Below are positions 50,560 through 63,925 of a stretch of 64,000 nucleotides of DNA, in pieces; within the stretch, counting starts at the first letter, position 1; every line of letters starts with the position of its first letter. The notes beneath the pieces were generated by a model. The model did not search any database, was not told where the DNA came from, and saw nothing but the letters and a program-made list of their open reading frames with translations. The stretch is from contig CM071568.1 of assembly GCA_036426205.1 (NCBI GenBank), forward strand, positions 227,176,777-227,240,776, in the 5' to 3' direction. The stretch comes from Ascaphus truei. Lineage: Eukaryota; Chordata; Amphibia; Anura; Ascaphidae. Made by a program: the position numbers and the translations under genes.

Positions 50560-50930
50560 AGTTAAAATCACTGTCCCCCCAATTCTCTTCCCATTCTCCC
50601 CTTAACTCACCCCTCCCCTCTTCTCACCCCCACTTCTCATCCCTTTTCCCCCGTCAACACCTCTCCCTACCCCTACTCCTCCCCTCTCTCTCCTCACGCT
50701 CGCTCCCTCCCTCATCTCGCTCCCCCCCTCAACTCATTTCCCCCCCCTCACCTCGCTCCCTCCCTCACCTCTCCCCCTCCCTCCCCTCCTCCATCACCTC
50801 TCTAATCCCCCTCCCCTCTCATCTCCTTCGCCCTACCTCCCCTCCCTCTCTATCCTCTCCCCCCTCACCTCTCTCCTCCACCCCCCCCTCACTCTCTCCC
50901 CCCCCCCCCACCTCTCTCCCCTCTCATTTG
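50560..50930. repeat. Polypyrimidine low-complexity tract
   Basis: C/T-rich text with 'ctcacctctctccc'-like units and poly-C runs; no gene. Confidence 0.95.
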
Positions 50931-50991
50931 CTACTTTACTTATTTTTCCTACACAGGTGCATCAGCATAGTTCCGAGTTATATATATCTTT

Positions 50992-51110
50992 ACAAAAGTG
51001 TCTATTATTTTATGAAAAAAGCCTATATTTGCCTATAATAGTAATAATCCCCTCAGAACAGGGGCATTACTAGCCAATAATGCCCTGTTCTTCGGGGATT
51101 ATTACTTAAT
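50992..51110. mobile_element. Fold-back MITE, second copy of the 6406 family
   Basis: Shares 'acaaaagtgtctat', 'tatgaaaaaagc' and 'agtaataatcccctcagaac' with 6406-6600. It then forms a compact palindrome closing with 'ttcggggattattact'. Confidence 0.65.
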
Positions 51111-51687
51111 TATATGAGTTGAAAAGGGAATATGATTGAACCCTGATGAAGTGCTATATCCTAAAATGAGTCCCATAGAAATGGCTTCTCCCTATCTGAA
51201 GAATTCTGTATGGAATGCTTGCCTATATCTTTATCACATTAAACTTTATTGTAAATATAACCACTACTCAGTTGCAGGGTGTACACTCCAGGAATACATT
51301 TATTAGATTCTCTCTTCCATGTTATACCGTACATATTCTCAGGGGCATTCCCAAAGCAAGGGCTTAGCAGTATAATTACAGATGTAGTAAGACGTACTGT
51401 TTTTGGATCCACGTAAACCTAAGTGGTTTTATTTGCAATTTGTGGCCCCGCAACCGCTTCGGCACTGCGGCAGGAAAAATGGAGTTTAGCGGCAGGTGTA
51501 ATACTCTGCAGTAATGATAGGCGGCGCTAGTGTGTCTCTACTCAAAATGCAATGTAACCCACCCCTTATTCCCCTTCATTTCATATGATATCCCATTTAT
51601 TTCAATTGAACCCACCACTTTTTCCTGTAAAAAAACTTCTGATAACTAAAAAGCATTTTTCTACTTTACAATACTAAAAGTTTTTTT

Positions 51688-52497
51688 TTATAATAATACA
51701 ATCTTCTCCAATTGGCATCTTCTTCCGGTCTCTTGTACAGTTTCACCTGTAAAATAATTGTTATTTATTAATAATAATCGAGAAGAAATAGATGCATGAA
51801 TTACACTACATGGAACGCATACTATCGATAAACTGCGTGTGCGTGTTCTATATAGCCTGTATGGAAAGCATATGCGGGTCATTAAAATTCTGCATATGCG
51901 CGTACTACCGGTATGTGAACTGTATGTATAAACTGTATGGAACGCATGCGCAGTAAAGGTATTTCCAATTGAATGGAACACATACATTACCTTAATAATC
52001 CATTTTTGCTGGATGTATTTCCTACACAAACATGGTGTTGATCAGCCTGTCAAATCTGCATAAAAAAGGATGAAAAAACAAAAATTGCACTCTTCTTATA
52101 ATAATACAATCCTCTTTAACCAACATATTCTGACTGTATCTTTTACAGGTTCAAATGTAAAATAATTGTGAGATTGTAATAGGGAGAAGGAGTGGCTCAG
52201 TGAGTAAAGACACTGTCTGGCACTGAGTTTGAGACAGTCACTTTATCTCCCTGTGCTTCATGCACCAAAAAACATAGATTGTAAGGGACCCGTGAATGCG
52301 AAATGTCCCTGTAAAGCGCAACGTAAAAACTAGCAGCGCTATACAAGAGGAAACAATTATTATTATATTATTATTGTTATGTATTAATAATAGAGAATAA
52401 ATAGTTGCATAATTCACATTACCTTATTGCGCGATGTGTTTCCTACAAGAACATGGTGTTGATGTTGATCAGCCTGTCGAATCTGCACAAAAAGGAG
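51688..52497. repeat. Tandem duplication, two units with separate insertions
   Basis: Unit A (51688-52070) and unit B (52096-52497) share 'ttataataatacaatc', 'gtaaaataattg', 'gaagaaatag' or 'gaataaatag', and 'aacatggtgttgat' plus 'atcagcctgtc'. Unit A has an extra block with 'atggaacgcat' motifs (51811-51985). Unit B has the SINE at 52182-52376. Confidence 0.8.
52182..52376 (+). mobile_element. tRNA-derived SINE, Xenopus SINE2-like
   Basis: An A-box-like head (tggctcagtgagtaaaga) is followed by the central phrase 'ctccctgtgcttcatgcacc' and 'aaaaacatagattgtaagg', then a body ending 'cagcgctatacaag' and an ATT-rich tail. This layout is, as I recall it, that of amphibian tRNA SINEs with an L2-like 3' end. 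The B box region is shortened. It sits inside tandem unit B. Confidence 0.8.
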
Positions 52498-53039
52498 AAA
52501 TGCAAAGGATTAAACAATGACCTAAAATGAATTACTATTAAAAACGGTATTATTTCAAAATTCACGTTTCAGTCGTCAGTTTCAATCACTGATTAATCCA
52601 GCCCACCATCCTCTGATGCCGTAAAAGTCCATTGATTGTGTCTTTCATTTATAATGCTGCTTAAGTTCTTCTAAAATAGCTCTCCTCACATTGCTGAGAA
52701 TAGCCTTCTTACCCCTGGAGCCATCAAAGTTCACATTTGTACCACTGATCATAGCTATCAATAGTCACATGGTGCTGAAATATTAGCTGGGCAAATTAAC
52801 TCGGCTATCCCTTGCTGTGTGTAAAATATCTTTCAAAGTTTTCCCTGGTATTACTTAAAGCAGGAAGTCATCTATTAGATCCTCACGGACAGTGATACTG
52901 ATGAGTTTTTGCCTTCGAGGTGCCGCAGGTGTGCTTTGGAAATCAAGCACAAATAACTGCTTTGACTGCCACTTTCCTGCAGGTCAGTCCCTGTTTCACA
53001 GGAGCTGATAGCCATCATTTCATCATCACTGTCTGGAAT

Positions 53040-53500
53040 GTTGGGTGTGCTTTCAGCTGGGTCAGTAATCACTAATGTTGGCACTCAATAAATGTAATTT
53101 GCAAGCTTTATCTTGCCTACTCAAAACTCGTAGCATAGTTATTATAGGAGGAAAGTAAAAAAGATTACACTCAGGCACGGTATGACTTATTCTGGGAAGT
53201 ACTGAACTGTATCTTATTCTGAAGACAAATTGAACCTCAGCAGGAAGGAGGCTTGCTTTCACATGAATAAAAGCCTGTTGGGACATTTACCACTGTTATT
53301 TCCCACGTGAGTCTTTGTTTGCTTATAGGCACAGCCGCGTCCCGGACATTAGAAGCATGATGGAGGGGGGAGGATATGCAGTGTTTTTCTATAGTAGAAC
53401 TTGAATGTAATGGGCAAGTTATGTAAGTTGGGTCACTAATCAGAAATGTCAGCATTCAATACATGTAATTTGCCAGCTTTATTTGTGCCTACTCAAAACA
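53040..53500. repeat. Diverged direct repeat, spacing about 370 bp
   Basis: 'cactcaataaatgtaatttg' near 53082 and 'cattcaatacatgtaatttg' near 53452, each followed by 'agcttta' and 'gcctactcaaaac'. Could be terminal repeats or a local duplication; no coding content recognised. Confidence 0.6.
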
Positions 53501-53504
53501 TGCA

Positions 53505-54400
53505 CCCTCCCCCCCTGCACCTCACATGACTCTCCCCCCCTGCACCTCACATCCCTCTCCCCCCTGCACCTCACATAATTCCCCCCCCCCCCTGCACCTC
53601 ACATCATTCTCCCCTTGCATCACACATCTCTCTCCACTGCACCTCCAATCACCCCCCTGCACCTCCTATCACCCCCTCTGCACCTCCAATCACCCCCTAT
53701 GCACCTCCAATCACCCCCCTGCACCTCCAATCACCCTCTCTGCACCTCCAATCACCCCCTCTGCACCTCCAATCACCCTCCCCTAACCTCCAATCACCCT
53801 CCCCTGCACCTCCATCACCCTCCCCTGCACCTCCCATCACTCTCCCCCCCCTGCACCTAATATCACTCTCCCCCCCCTGCACCTCACATCCCTCTCCCAC
53901 TGCACCGCCCATCCCTCTCCCCCCTGCACCTCCCATCACACACCCCCCCTGCACCTCCCATCATTCTCCCCCCTGCACCTCACATCATTCTCCCCCCCTG
54001 CACCTCACATCTCTCCCCCCTTGCATCACACATCTCTCTCCCCTGCACCTTCAATCACCCTCCCCTGCACCTCCAATCACCCTCCCCTGCACCTCCAATC
54101 ACACCCTCCCCTGCACCTCCAATCACCCCCCCTAGCACCTCCAATCACCCTCCCCTTGCACCTCCAATCACCCTCCCCTGCACTCCAATCACCACACCTA
54201 CACCTCCAATCACCCCCCTACACCTCAAATCACCCCTGCACCTCCAATCACCCTCCCCTGCACCTGCAATCACCCTCCCCTGCACCTCCAATCACCCCCC
54301 CCGCACCTCCCATCACCCCCCCCTGCACCTCACCCCACCCCACCTCCAATGACCTCCCCCGCCCCTGCACCTCCAATGACCCCCCCCACCTCGATTTGCT
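53505..54400. repeat. 'cacctccaatcaccctcccc' minisatellite
   Basis: About 40 units of 20-22 bp, C-rich, similar in style to 43490-43680. Open frames are Pro-Ser-Thr-His artefacts. Confidence 0.97.
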
Positions 54401-54760
54401 GCGGAGGAGGCAGCAGAGAAGGCAGGACTGCACACACGCGCGCGCTCTAGCAGGCAGCAGGCAGCAGGCACGGAAGTGCCTCAATGCTAGAGCGCGCTGC
54501 TGCCCTGCAGTTCTCTGAGCGGGCTCGTCGGGAACTGGGGAGAGCGGGCTCATCGGGGAGGGGGGAGAGCGGGCTCATCGGGGATGGGGGTCTCATGGGG
54601 GAACGGGAGAGGGGTCTCGTGGGGGAACTGGAGAGGGGTCTCGTGGGGAACCGGAGAGCGAACTCAGGAGGGAGGGGGAGAGCGGAAAGCTGCCGCGGGC
54701 CGCACAGTGTGTGCAGGCCTGTTCAATCACTTTCTCTTTTGGACATTGCCAACATGGAAC
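54400..54760. repeat. GC-rich block after the minisatellite
   Basis: CpG-containing text with 'gggggtctcatggggga'-type units (54585-54660). It seems to belong to the same expanded repeat unit as 53505-54400. No gene seen. Confidence 0.6.
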
Positions 54761-55234
54761 ATATCCTTAGAAGACAGGAGAAGTGTAGATTACCCGCCCC
54801 TTAACCTAAGGCATGCTATTTTAATAAAGCAATCATTAATGCTTAAATTGTGTCAAATAGAATTCTTCCATCCTTTTTTGTTGTTGACGTAGAATGGATA
54901 CTTGCAAGCGATATACTGATAGATCTCAGAGAGGGTTATCTGTACTGTCTTAAATGGCACAATATCAAAAAGATATAGCTATACGGCGTGTGCATCAACC
55001 ACAGTTCATTGTATTTATGTACCACGTTAAAAATGGTCTGAAACAAACTGTAGCTTAATGTGCATTGTTTTGAGTAAAGTGTGAACCTGCTACTTTTGAT
55101 AAAAATATGCAAAGTACAAGGTCATATTAAACAAAGAAAACCAGTGTTTAAAGTGAGACATTTCTACATTGTATCTTGTATTGAAACACGTATGACATTC
55201 TAGACATGCATGAGCAAAGATATTGTGGTCTGGG

Positions 55235-55962
55235 ACATTTGGTCACGACGTTTTCCCCTGCAACCAAATGAGCACTGGTGCATAGCTGTGACTCAACATG
55301 CCATTGGGACACTCAGCCACAGGAAACTTCGCTGCTAAGGTCGTCCTAACTGTAAGAGACGTGTGCAGAGGTACGCAATGGAGACCGTTTAAAGTAAAAC
55401 TAAAATTAGGCTTTATTCCTTTAACACAGCAACATTCAAAATAAGCCAAATAAAAACCTACTCCGCTTTGGAGAATATCTACACATGTAGTCCAGCCCTC
55501 TCTAACTGGGTGGTTAGCTAAGTTAATTACCAGCCCAAATATATATATATATATAGATATATACAGATATATAACAGACCCATAAGAAAGTCTCATCTGT
55601 TTCTTGTAGCTGTAGGGGAAGGCTCTCTGCTCTCCTGGGTCCGCAACCTTGTGTGCTATAGAAATATCAGGATCCAGGTTTAGAAGTCTTGTCCCCTTTG
55701 TCTTGCTGTCAGCCTGCAGTCTCTTTGCAGCTAAAGACATCTGTTTGTTCCCCAGGTCAGCCCAGTTGTGGACTAGGGAACTCTCTGGTCTGTCCTTCCT
55801 GGGTCGGCTCCAATTGTGAGCTCAGGAATCCTGTTTGGGAACAAACTTTTTCTATAGTTGTAATCAGCCAGGTGGAGTCTGGCTGATTGCTAGTGTGCAA
55901 TTTAACCAGCACACTGCTGGATTAGAGGCAAGTTTCTTAACAGGGATAGGTCCCTGTTACAC
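55235..55962 (-). mobile_element. Possible solo LTR, minus strand
   Basis: On the minus strand the block starts TGTAACAGGGACC with a nearby echo 'tatccctgttaag' and runs about 0.7 kb. The composition differs from both flanks. No coding partner or target duplication was found, so this is tentative. Confidence 0.35.
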
Positions 55963-56029
55963 TAACCCTAAAAAAAAGCTAATTCTAATCCTGCTGGCAG
56001 CTCCTCTGGGCAGATAACTGCACCCCTGT

Positions 56030-57060
56030 GATGCCAACAAGCTTGGGGAGGAATCTGGAATACAAGGAAGGAAAACCTGCGGACTACCACCATGAAGTCT
56101 TCGAGGCATGCCTACGTTTCTCTGCCTCACCTTCTCCAGGACACTCCTCGCTATTCGAAAGAGCCACCAATGTAGCACTCAGCCTCTCCAAGTTATACTC
56201 GCGCACTCTGTGGCCAGACGGGCTTATAGCAGTTGCAACCTCACTGCTTGAAGCACTCCTTGCTACCCTACCCACTCCTCCTTCATTCGGCTCCAACTCC
56301 TGATGCCCAAGCTAGAACAGCATCAGAGATGTTGCTGTAGTTTAAACTGGATCCAGGGACACCAATTCAGAATCTGTCAGGGACCATGACAGTCTAGAAC
56401 TGGGCTCTGCTTCGGTAAACCCAACACCAGCCTGACCAGCATGCACACGTAACTTGAGCTGCTGTATCTGCTGCTCACACACCTGTTCAAGCAACATCTG
56501 GGTATGTGCACAGGAAGCCGCATCAATCTCTGTCTGTATTCAGAGATTCAGTTGAGGTCAATGACACAGAGGAAATAGGTGGCCTTGACAACTCAGTCTC
56601 CAACAAATAGACAATAACCACAAATTCTTACTACTGCCTGCTATCTCTAAGACAGGGCCACTCGCCAACACAACCTGTTCCTCTGTCACAGGCTGAACAG
56701 TCGTAGGGGCAGCAGGTTCCTGCAGCATGTTCACACTGGCCTACAAGTGCAGTCACAGTATTATGGCTACTCCTATGCTTGGTACCAGCAGGAAAATCAA
56801 GTGGTACACCTACCGCTGGGGTTGCTGTTCCACCCTCACTGTAAACTGAGCCTGAGCTGGAAGAACGAGTCCTCCTCAGTCTCACAGGAGGGGCATGGGA
56901 CGAGCCCCCTCTGCTCTGGCTGCCACCACCACTTTCACAAAATACAAAAGCTCTCTCCCTCCCCCAATCCCCACGCAGCACACCCGCTCCCTGCACACCC
57001 AGAATCTGTGTGCAAGCAGGAAGTGGAACTGGTAGTATTTCTACCTCCGGTTTTGAATTG
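56030..57060. other. Unclassified GC-moderate region
   Basis: Open frames on both strands, none with a recognisable domain; likely transposon-derived. No host exon features. Confidence 0.35.
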
Positions 57061-57629
57061 TTTGGAATCCGCTAAACGGATACAAGTTTAATGCGTCAAC
57101 GTATTCAATGTAAAGACGTTCCGTGGATTCTGATTTAAGTTGATTCCATCGACGGATTCTTCAAAATCTATGCGGCTGAGACCCCGCAATGGATTTTGAA
57201 GAATCCAGGCGGCTTTAAAATGACATTATCTGACAACGGATTTTATTCTACAGATTGGATTGGGCTAGGAAAATCCATGGAATGGATTCAGATAAGTCCA
57301 CCCATCTCTAGTGCAGGAATCTTTGTTGCTTTACTAATTCTTATGTATACAAAATATAAGAATTTGAAGCGCTATAAAAATCCTCTGTGTACAAGATAAT
57401 AAGTATAAAAAATTAAAAAATATATATACATATAGTAGTTTACCCTAAACGTTTCCTAAAATGTTGATTATTGCTGCTGCTGGAAAAGGCCGGGAACACA
57501 GTCCAAACACAAAAGAGAAAAAACAGCACAACCTCAAAAAATGGGAAAAAAGAGAGAAGACAAAAAAGTGTAATGTAATGTGTTGACAAAAATATTTTAT
57601 TCAATCTGAGACGTAATTATAAATACACT

Positions 57630-58265
57630 CACTTGGAGTGCCTAGGATACAATGTGTGTGTGTGTTAGAGGGGGGAAGTGTATGTGATTCTTGGGGGGGA
57701 GGTTTGGGATTCTCAAGGGGGAGGTGTGTGTGTGATTTTCGGGGGGAAGGTGTGTGGGTGTTTGATTCTTGGGGCGGAACTGTGTTTGTGTGTGATTTTG
57801 GAGGAGGGGAAGATGTGTGTGGGTATATATGATTCTTGAGGGTGTGAAAGTGTATGTGTGATTCTTGGTGGGAAGGGTGGGGAGTGTGTATGAATGATTC
57901 TTGGTGGAGGGGAAGATGTGTGTAGGTAGGCATGATTCTTGAGGGGGTGAAATTGTGTGTGTGTGTGTGTTTCTTTGGGGGGAGGTGTGTGTGTGAGAGA
58001 ATTATTGGAGGTTGGGAGAGAGGTTTGTGACTGGTGTGGGGATTGAGTGTGGGGTTGCGGGAGATTGAGTGTGCGAGGAAGGGGCATTAAGTGAGTGAGC
58101 AAAAGAGGGGGTGTAAGAGAGGGATGGGGAGAGGTGGAGAAATTAGATGGGAAAATGAGAGGGGAGAGAGAATGAGGTAAGAGGAGGAAGAGAGTTGAGA
58201 GTGGACGGTGTTTGAGTAAGAGATAATTAATAAACAATTTTGTATTTTGTCCCGGTTTGTCACTT
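57630..58265. repeat. GT/GA-rich minisatellite with a hAT-like end
   Basis: Units such as 'gtgtgtgattcttggggg' repeat from 57650 to 57990, then GA-rich text. The region ends with 'gtcccggtttgtcac' (58248), similar to the right end of 42055-44596, so it may be a relative with an unrecognised left end. Confidence 0.6.
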
Positions 58266-59325
58266 AAAAAATATAATCATTTTAGTAATAGATATATTAT
58301 ATAAAAGATAAAAAGTAGCTCGGTTAAACTCACAATGTTACAAAAGTTAAAAGCATTGATAAAGTGTAGCAAAGAATCAACAGGGCAGCCAACAGATGCA
58401 GAGAAAACTCTTCAGTCCAACTGACAATATATGTTGCCAGCAGGACTATCAGTATCTGATGTTCCTTTCTGCTTGCTACAGTATGTCCGGCTCTACCTCT
58501 GATCCTCCATCACCCTACGCTTCCACAGGGGATTGTATCTTGGGTCTCTTGAACCACCTGCATATAACCCTAACCATTAACCCTATAGGTCCTCAACCAA
58601 ATTGGATCACAAACTAAAATCTTGAAATACTATGTAGAGAGATAGTGTTATACACATAAAACAAGTAATGCAAATGTACAAATGTACATATAAATACAAA
58701 AACAAATAATTTAATACTGATCAATAAATGATAGATAAATAAATAGAATTTATGCTGACAGCCATGTATATAAATACATGTAAATCTATTCATGGGTGTG
58801 AGCACATGAATCATCCAATAACTATCTAAAAACTATAATATACTATGCAACAAATCTGTATAATACTAAATATGCAAGGGACTACACACAACTTATTAAC
58901 TTATTCATTAAACAAGTCCCCCAAAATATTGCTAATACGCCTATCTGGAACAATCTATAACTCATCACAGATAAATGTAGTGAGTGGCAGCACTCAATCT
59001 ATTAAAAAAGAAATGCTCACAGGAGAAACATTAAGCATACACTGACTCAAGCTTAAACCAACAACCAGGCGAAGTTGATACTGATTGAGACATGATAGGA
59101 CTACTGTTTTCAATTTGTGTCTCCACAGGGTCTCGCTTTGTGAGATTCTTTGTATCATACTGTATCTCCTCTTCTCAGACTTGGCTCTAATTTATCTCTT
59201 CCCATAAAGGTGACACCCTGTGGATTTCTAGGATGTTATTTCAGCAACTGACAGGAAATATTATGTAACTCTAATCCTATGAGTATATTTCTCACATGTT
59301 CTCCTATTCTTTGTTTAAGGCCTCG

Positions 59326-59640
59326 TTAATTTCAACTCTGAGGATCCTCTGCTTCCCAAGATAGTTACTTCCGTAGGTGCTGCAGGTGCTCTGAGATTCT
59401 TAAATCGCACACGGGTCAAAGGAAGCCACGACGGATAACATTGCAGCTTCCTTTTGGTTCTCATGCCGCAGCAGATGTATACCTCCATATTGTTCACCCA
59501 GCAGGGAATGGCACTGGGAGCCCCCTCAAAGGAAAGTATCTCTGGAAGCAGGAGATTCCCGGAGTTGAAATTAATGCAGTTGAGCTCCGGAGACCCCCAT
59601 CTTCATACCTACAACAAAATAAAACTTAGGCAGAATCACA
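59326..59640. repeat. Fold-back family copy, clearest inverted structure
   Basis: The left half 'aatttcaactctgaggatcc' pairs with 'cccggagttgaaatt' near 59559-59573. 'ctgcttcccaagatag' pairs with 'tatctctggaagcag'. 'aaaggaagccacgacgg' pairs with 'gcttccttttgg'. The whole element is a long imperfect palindrome without an open frame. Confidence 0.75.
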
Positions 59641-59739
59641 ACTTTAAATTCAATGAAGAACAGGAGGTAGCATTTGCCCAAGAATAAGGTTTTCCCTCCT
59701 GGCTACTCCTCTAGACAAATGGAGGTTGGGGGCGGTGCT

Positions 59740-62700
59740 CAACAATCAGGTATGGTTCTATGTGAGAAACATATATATCATGAGTGTCCAGATATTAATT
59801 AAGTGTCCACAGAATAATCACTGAAGATAACCGAGAGGGATATGTGCCTAGTGGTGTCCACCTGACATCCACAAAAATTGGCACACTAATAACCACCCAA
59901 TCAGTATAAATACATAAAGCAATGTCAAGTATACACAGGAACCATTGTTGGGCACTGCGGCCCTTTACCTGTATACATTGGGGGACAATCCAAATATCTG
60001 CGGCGTGCAATCCATCCAAATAGAAGATCCAGGAGATAGCAGGTGAAGGCAGAGCACTGCCAACGAATTCCAGCTTCAAGCTATGCAAAAGAGGAGAAAT
60101 ATCCAAGGCAACTCCAAATGGGCAAAATAGCAGATCAAGATTTATTGCAGGCTATTAACAATACATGGACAACATGAACGCACCTACGCGTTTCATGCAA
60201 CAGCACTTTATCATGGTGTATAAGATCACATAGTGTTTGCCTATTTATACTCACCTGAGCCGTCCATCGCGCTACCGAGGGTGACGTCACCAGCGCGTGC
60301 CCACAGCTGCAGTCGCGCCGGTGCAACATACATCCGAAGGTGACGTCCTCAGCGTGCGCCTCCAGCCGTGGTCCCGCTGACGTCACGTGCATCCCCATAG
60401 GCCGGACGTATCAGGTGGCATAATCTTTTTTCTTAAAATAAACTTTATTGTTAAAAAAAAAAAAAAACAATAACAAACAATAAAACGTTAAAAACAAAAC
60501 TCTTATTGCACATTAAAGAGATGAGAATCAATGAAAATCAGTAACTAATATGCAAACCCCTGAAATGGTAAAATAAAGAAACATAAAGCACACAATGCCC
60601 AGATATAAAAGTGTACTGACAAGAATAATTTTAGCAGATGGTAGATATTAAGTATTAAGCATTAAATATTGTTAGATAGTACATAGACTATCAACATTGT
60701 ATATACAAGTATACATATTTGCAGTACAATAGGCAAGGTGTGCAAAATCATGGAATGAATAGAGACCTTGTAGTTCAAAGAGCACATGTCCGAGTGGGTT
60801 AATGAAATAAATAAGGAGTGAAACATAAAGAACATTAGATATATCGATACAAGTATATTATTACTGTTGGTCTAGTAATTAGTCATTCTGCACACAAAGA
60901 CATAGAACAGTATTATATTAATATTATTATACAGACCCAATTAGAAAAAGAATTATGATATTTACAGAAACTATAAATGTTAATTATGTATGCAATATAT
61001 TGCATCTCATAAATAATTATTGGGATGGCACATATAGTTGTATATCATGACAACGATAAATGAGCATCAAATCATATATAATTATAATAAACTAAAAACA
61101 TATGGGAATGGAAATAACTACAAATAAATAATATCAAACATATTACAAAAAATGGCTCAAATCCCAATCAATATTTATGCCAAGCGGTGCCCTGGTTCTG
61201 AGAGTGAAAATCCAGTAGACCTTGCATCTGTCTAGCAACTTGGTTCTGTCTCCACCTCTTGATGGTATTGGAATTTGTTCAATACCTTCGAATGTGAATA
61301 CATTTGTATTACCCCAGAACAGTTTGAGAAGTGTTTTGATGCCGGATGATTTTGGTCTTTCTTGTTAATAAGTCAAAGATGCTCCATTATTCTAATTTTT
61401 AAACATCTAGTGGTCCTGCCGACGTACTGTCGTCCGCAGCCACATGTTATATGTAGACAAATAGATGATGAATGTGGAATTGCAATTTATGAACATCTGT
61501 ATATTATAAGTCATTCTTGTAACTGATGAAGAAAATGTACTGTTTGACTCATTTTAGTGCATACTTTACAATGGGTAGAAGGATATGATCCTTTAGCTAA
61601 TGAGGATCTTTTTTCATCTCTCAACCCAAAGTGGCTCGGGGACAATGTATTGGCCAATGTTTTGGCACGTTTGAAAATAGCATTTGGGCCTGCAAAAATA
61701 TACGGTTTTAAAACAGAGTCCAATGACAAGACACTCCAATGTTCTTTAAGAATTAATTTGATGGATTCTGCCTGTCTGCTAAAGGGAGTAATAAAGGAAA
61801 GACTGTCATTAAGTCTATTTTTTTTGGAAGTACGCTCAGTAGGGATTTCCTATCCATAGATGAAACATCTTCAATGGCTTTATCCAAGTCCCTACGATTG
61901 TACCCCCTATGCAGAAAGCGTCTGTACAAATCCTTAGATTGAACCTCAAAATCACCCTCATTTGAACAGTTACGGCGTGCTCTAATGAACTGCCCCTTTG
62001 GTATCCCCCTGAACAGGGCTTGAGGATGACAGCTGCTGTCTCTTAAAAAAGTATTACGAGAATTTGGTTTGCGGTAAAGAGTGGTTTGAATATTAACTGC
62101 TGTATCAATGTATAGACATAAATCTAAATAGTGTATGTGTTGTAAATGATAAGAGTAAGTGAAAGAGAGATTGAACTCATTAGTGTTAAGTGCAGAAATA
62201 AATTCAAGGAGTGTCGTGATGTCACCTTCCCAAATGAGAAGATCATCGATGTAGCGCCTATAAAATAAAATGTGCTCCCTATAATTGTTCATTTCTCCAA
62301 ACACGTGGAACGACTCCCACCATCCCATAAAAAGATTAGAGTAGGATGGGGCAAAACTAGTCCCCATAGCCGTTCCACGTGTTTGGAAATAATGAACCCC
62401 ATCAAAAAAAAAAAATTGTGTGTGAGAAGAAAGTGAATAGAATCCAAAATAAAAGTGATTGTGCAGGTGCCAAATCGACCGATGAAGAAAATGGTGAGCA
62501 GCTGCCAGGCTGTGTTCATGGGAGATGACAGTATAGAGAAATGTGACATCAAGTGTCACCCACACCATATTGCACTTCCATTCAAAACACTCAAGGGTAG
62601 TGAGTAAGTCACCACTATCCCGGATATAGGAAGGTAACTGTTGCACGAGGGTTTGGAGGAAATAATCCACATACTGTGAAACACCATCCTCCAAAAACTC

Positions 62701-62800
62701 AATACTAGAAACAATCGGTCTCCCGGGAGGTGAGATCAACGTTTTATGAATCTTTGGGAGATGGTGAAACATGGCAGTGGTAGTCTATTATATATTATAT
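59740..62800 (-). mobile_element. Penelope-like retroelement, 5'-truncated, with RT and GIY-YIG
   Basis: Minus strand, 5' to 3': the RT part (62772-61753) opens with FHHLPKIHKTLISPPGRPIV and has the palm motif YIDD at 62253-62242. A frame change near 61790 leads to the linker and a CxxC-like region (61729-61511). The GIY-YIG nuclease signature CGCGRQYVGRTTRC lies near 61440-61400, and the nuclease C-terminal part SRGGDRTKLLDRCKVYWIF near 61270-61210. The 3' UTR continues to about 59740 and holds the 'tgcatgaaacgcgtaggtgc' phrase (60174-60200) typical of amphibian copies. Stops and frame shifts make it inactive. Confidence 0.88.
61753..62772 (-). pseudogene. Penelope-like reverse transcriptase frame
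   Basis: A 339-codon open frame with the Penelope-type RT order: KIHK, GRPIVSS, VTLDVTFLYT (first catalytic Asp), RGTAMGTSFAPSYSNL and YIDDLL. The N-terminal part is missing (5' truncation) and the 3' end leaves the frame at about 61790, before the nuclease domain. Confidence 0.9.
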
Positions 62801-63925
62801 ATAGACTGGTGGTCTATTTCCAGGGGACTCTTCTGTCTGCAGATGTTATATTACTGGACAATATCACAGCAATCAGGAACAAATAAAATGACCCTCAGCT
62901 CAGGAAAATTAAATCTACCGTAATTTAAAACCGTAATTTAACTGAAACTTTCAACTGGTAATTTAGGAATTGTAAATTAACAACGTTACGAACTGAACGT
63001 AAATGGATGGGCTAGAGTTGACTCTTCCCTACTAGTGCTGTCATAGAATTAAAAGGGAATGAAATGGGCCAAAAAGATGGTGCATTATCATCACCTACTG
63101 TATATAAAAGTGTAACCCCTTAGTAACCAACCAGAGAGGTATGTTACAGTACATATAAAATGTATTTTGGAAGTATTTATTTTCCGTTTTGCTCTATAGC
63201 AAATTAAGAGATATACACATAAAGCGTGCTCATTCACTTGTTCCTATAACGAGAGCCTTGTAAAGGCTCCTAAATTTGTTGTTGTTCAAAGGCAGGTAAT
63301 GTACAATAGCCATACTTTCCATCTCTACGTGCACATACTGTTTGAAATTACATTAAATACTGGAAAGACAACAATTTGCCTTTTAAAGCCAAAAACAACA
63401 GAAGAGATGTTGTAATGGCACATTTCTGCTGATATACTGTAGGCTCATTAAGAATTTTCTGTGGATAAGTATGTTATCATAAGCTTTGATTTGTTTTAGG
63501 CCTGAACTCTGTTAACTTCTAGACACCATACAGTTCTCGTGCTGGCATTTTAATAATCTTGCACAAGCCAATAATTTAACAATGCACTGCAGTGAGATGT
63601 GAAACGAAATAAGGTCATATATAACATACTGTTTCCTTTACATAACTTTGCTACAAAACAGTATTTGCATTATACAGATGCAGCAGCCTTTATCTGACCA
63701 CATCTCGTTTTAGATTCTGGCAAATTCGCCAAATACCACGCCTGGTACTCTGCGACAGACTAATGGCCCATCAGATTAACACAGCGGGGTCCCTGCAGTG
63801 TTAATCCTACCGGGTTCTACCTGTCTGCAAGAGATGCGCAGTAAGAGATAGACTGAATCAGTCACTCTCCCTGCGCGCCTCTAACAGGCGATCACGGGGG
63901 TTTTATTTAATTTTAATACTACAGT
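62800..63925. other. Intergenic, nothing recognised
   Basis: A/T-rich DNA with a short TA palindrome at its start (62785-62803) and no exon or repeat that I can name. Confidence 0.5.

Noticed and set aside
52875..53084. Minus-strand frame with acidic PDSDDEM stretch
   Set aside because: Looked like a possible transposase or host fragment, but I recognised no family and the area shows repeat duplication; left unassigned.
54400..54760. CpG island or promoter of a downstream gene
   Set aside because: GC-rich units are repetitive and continue the minisatellite; no first exon seen downstream.
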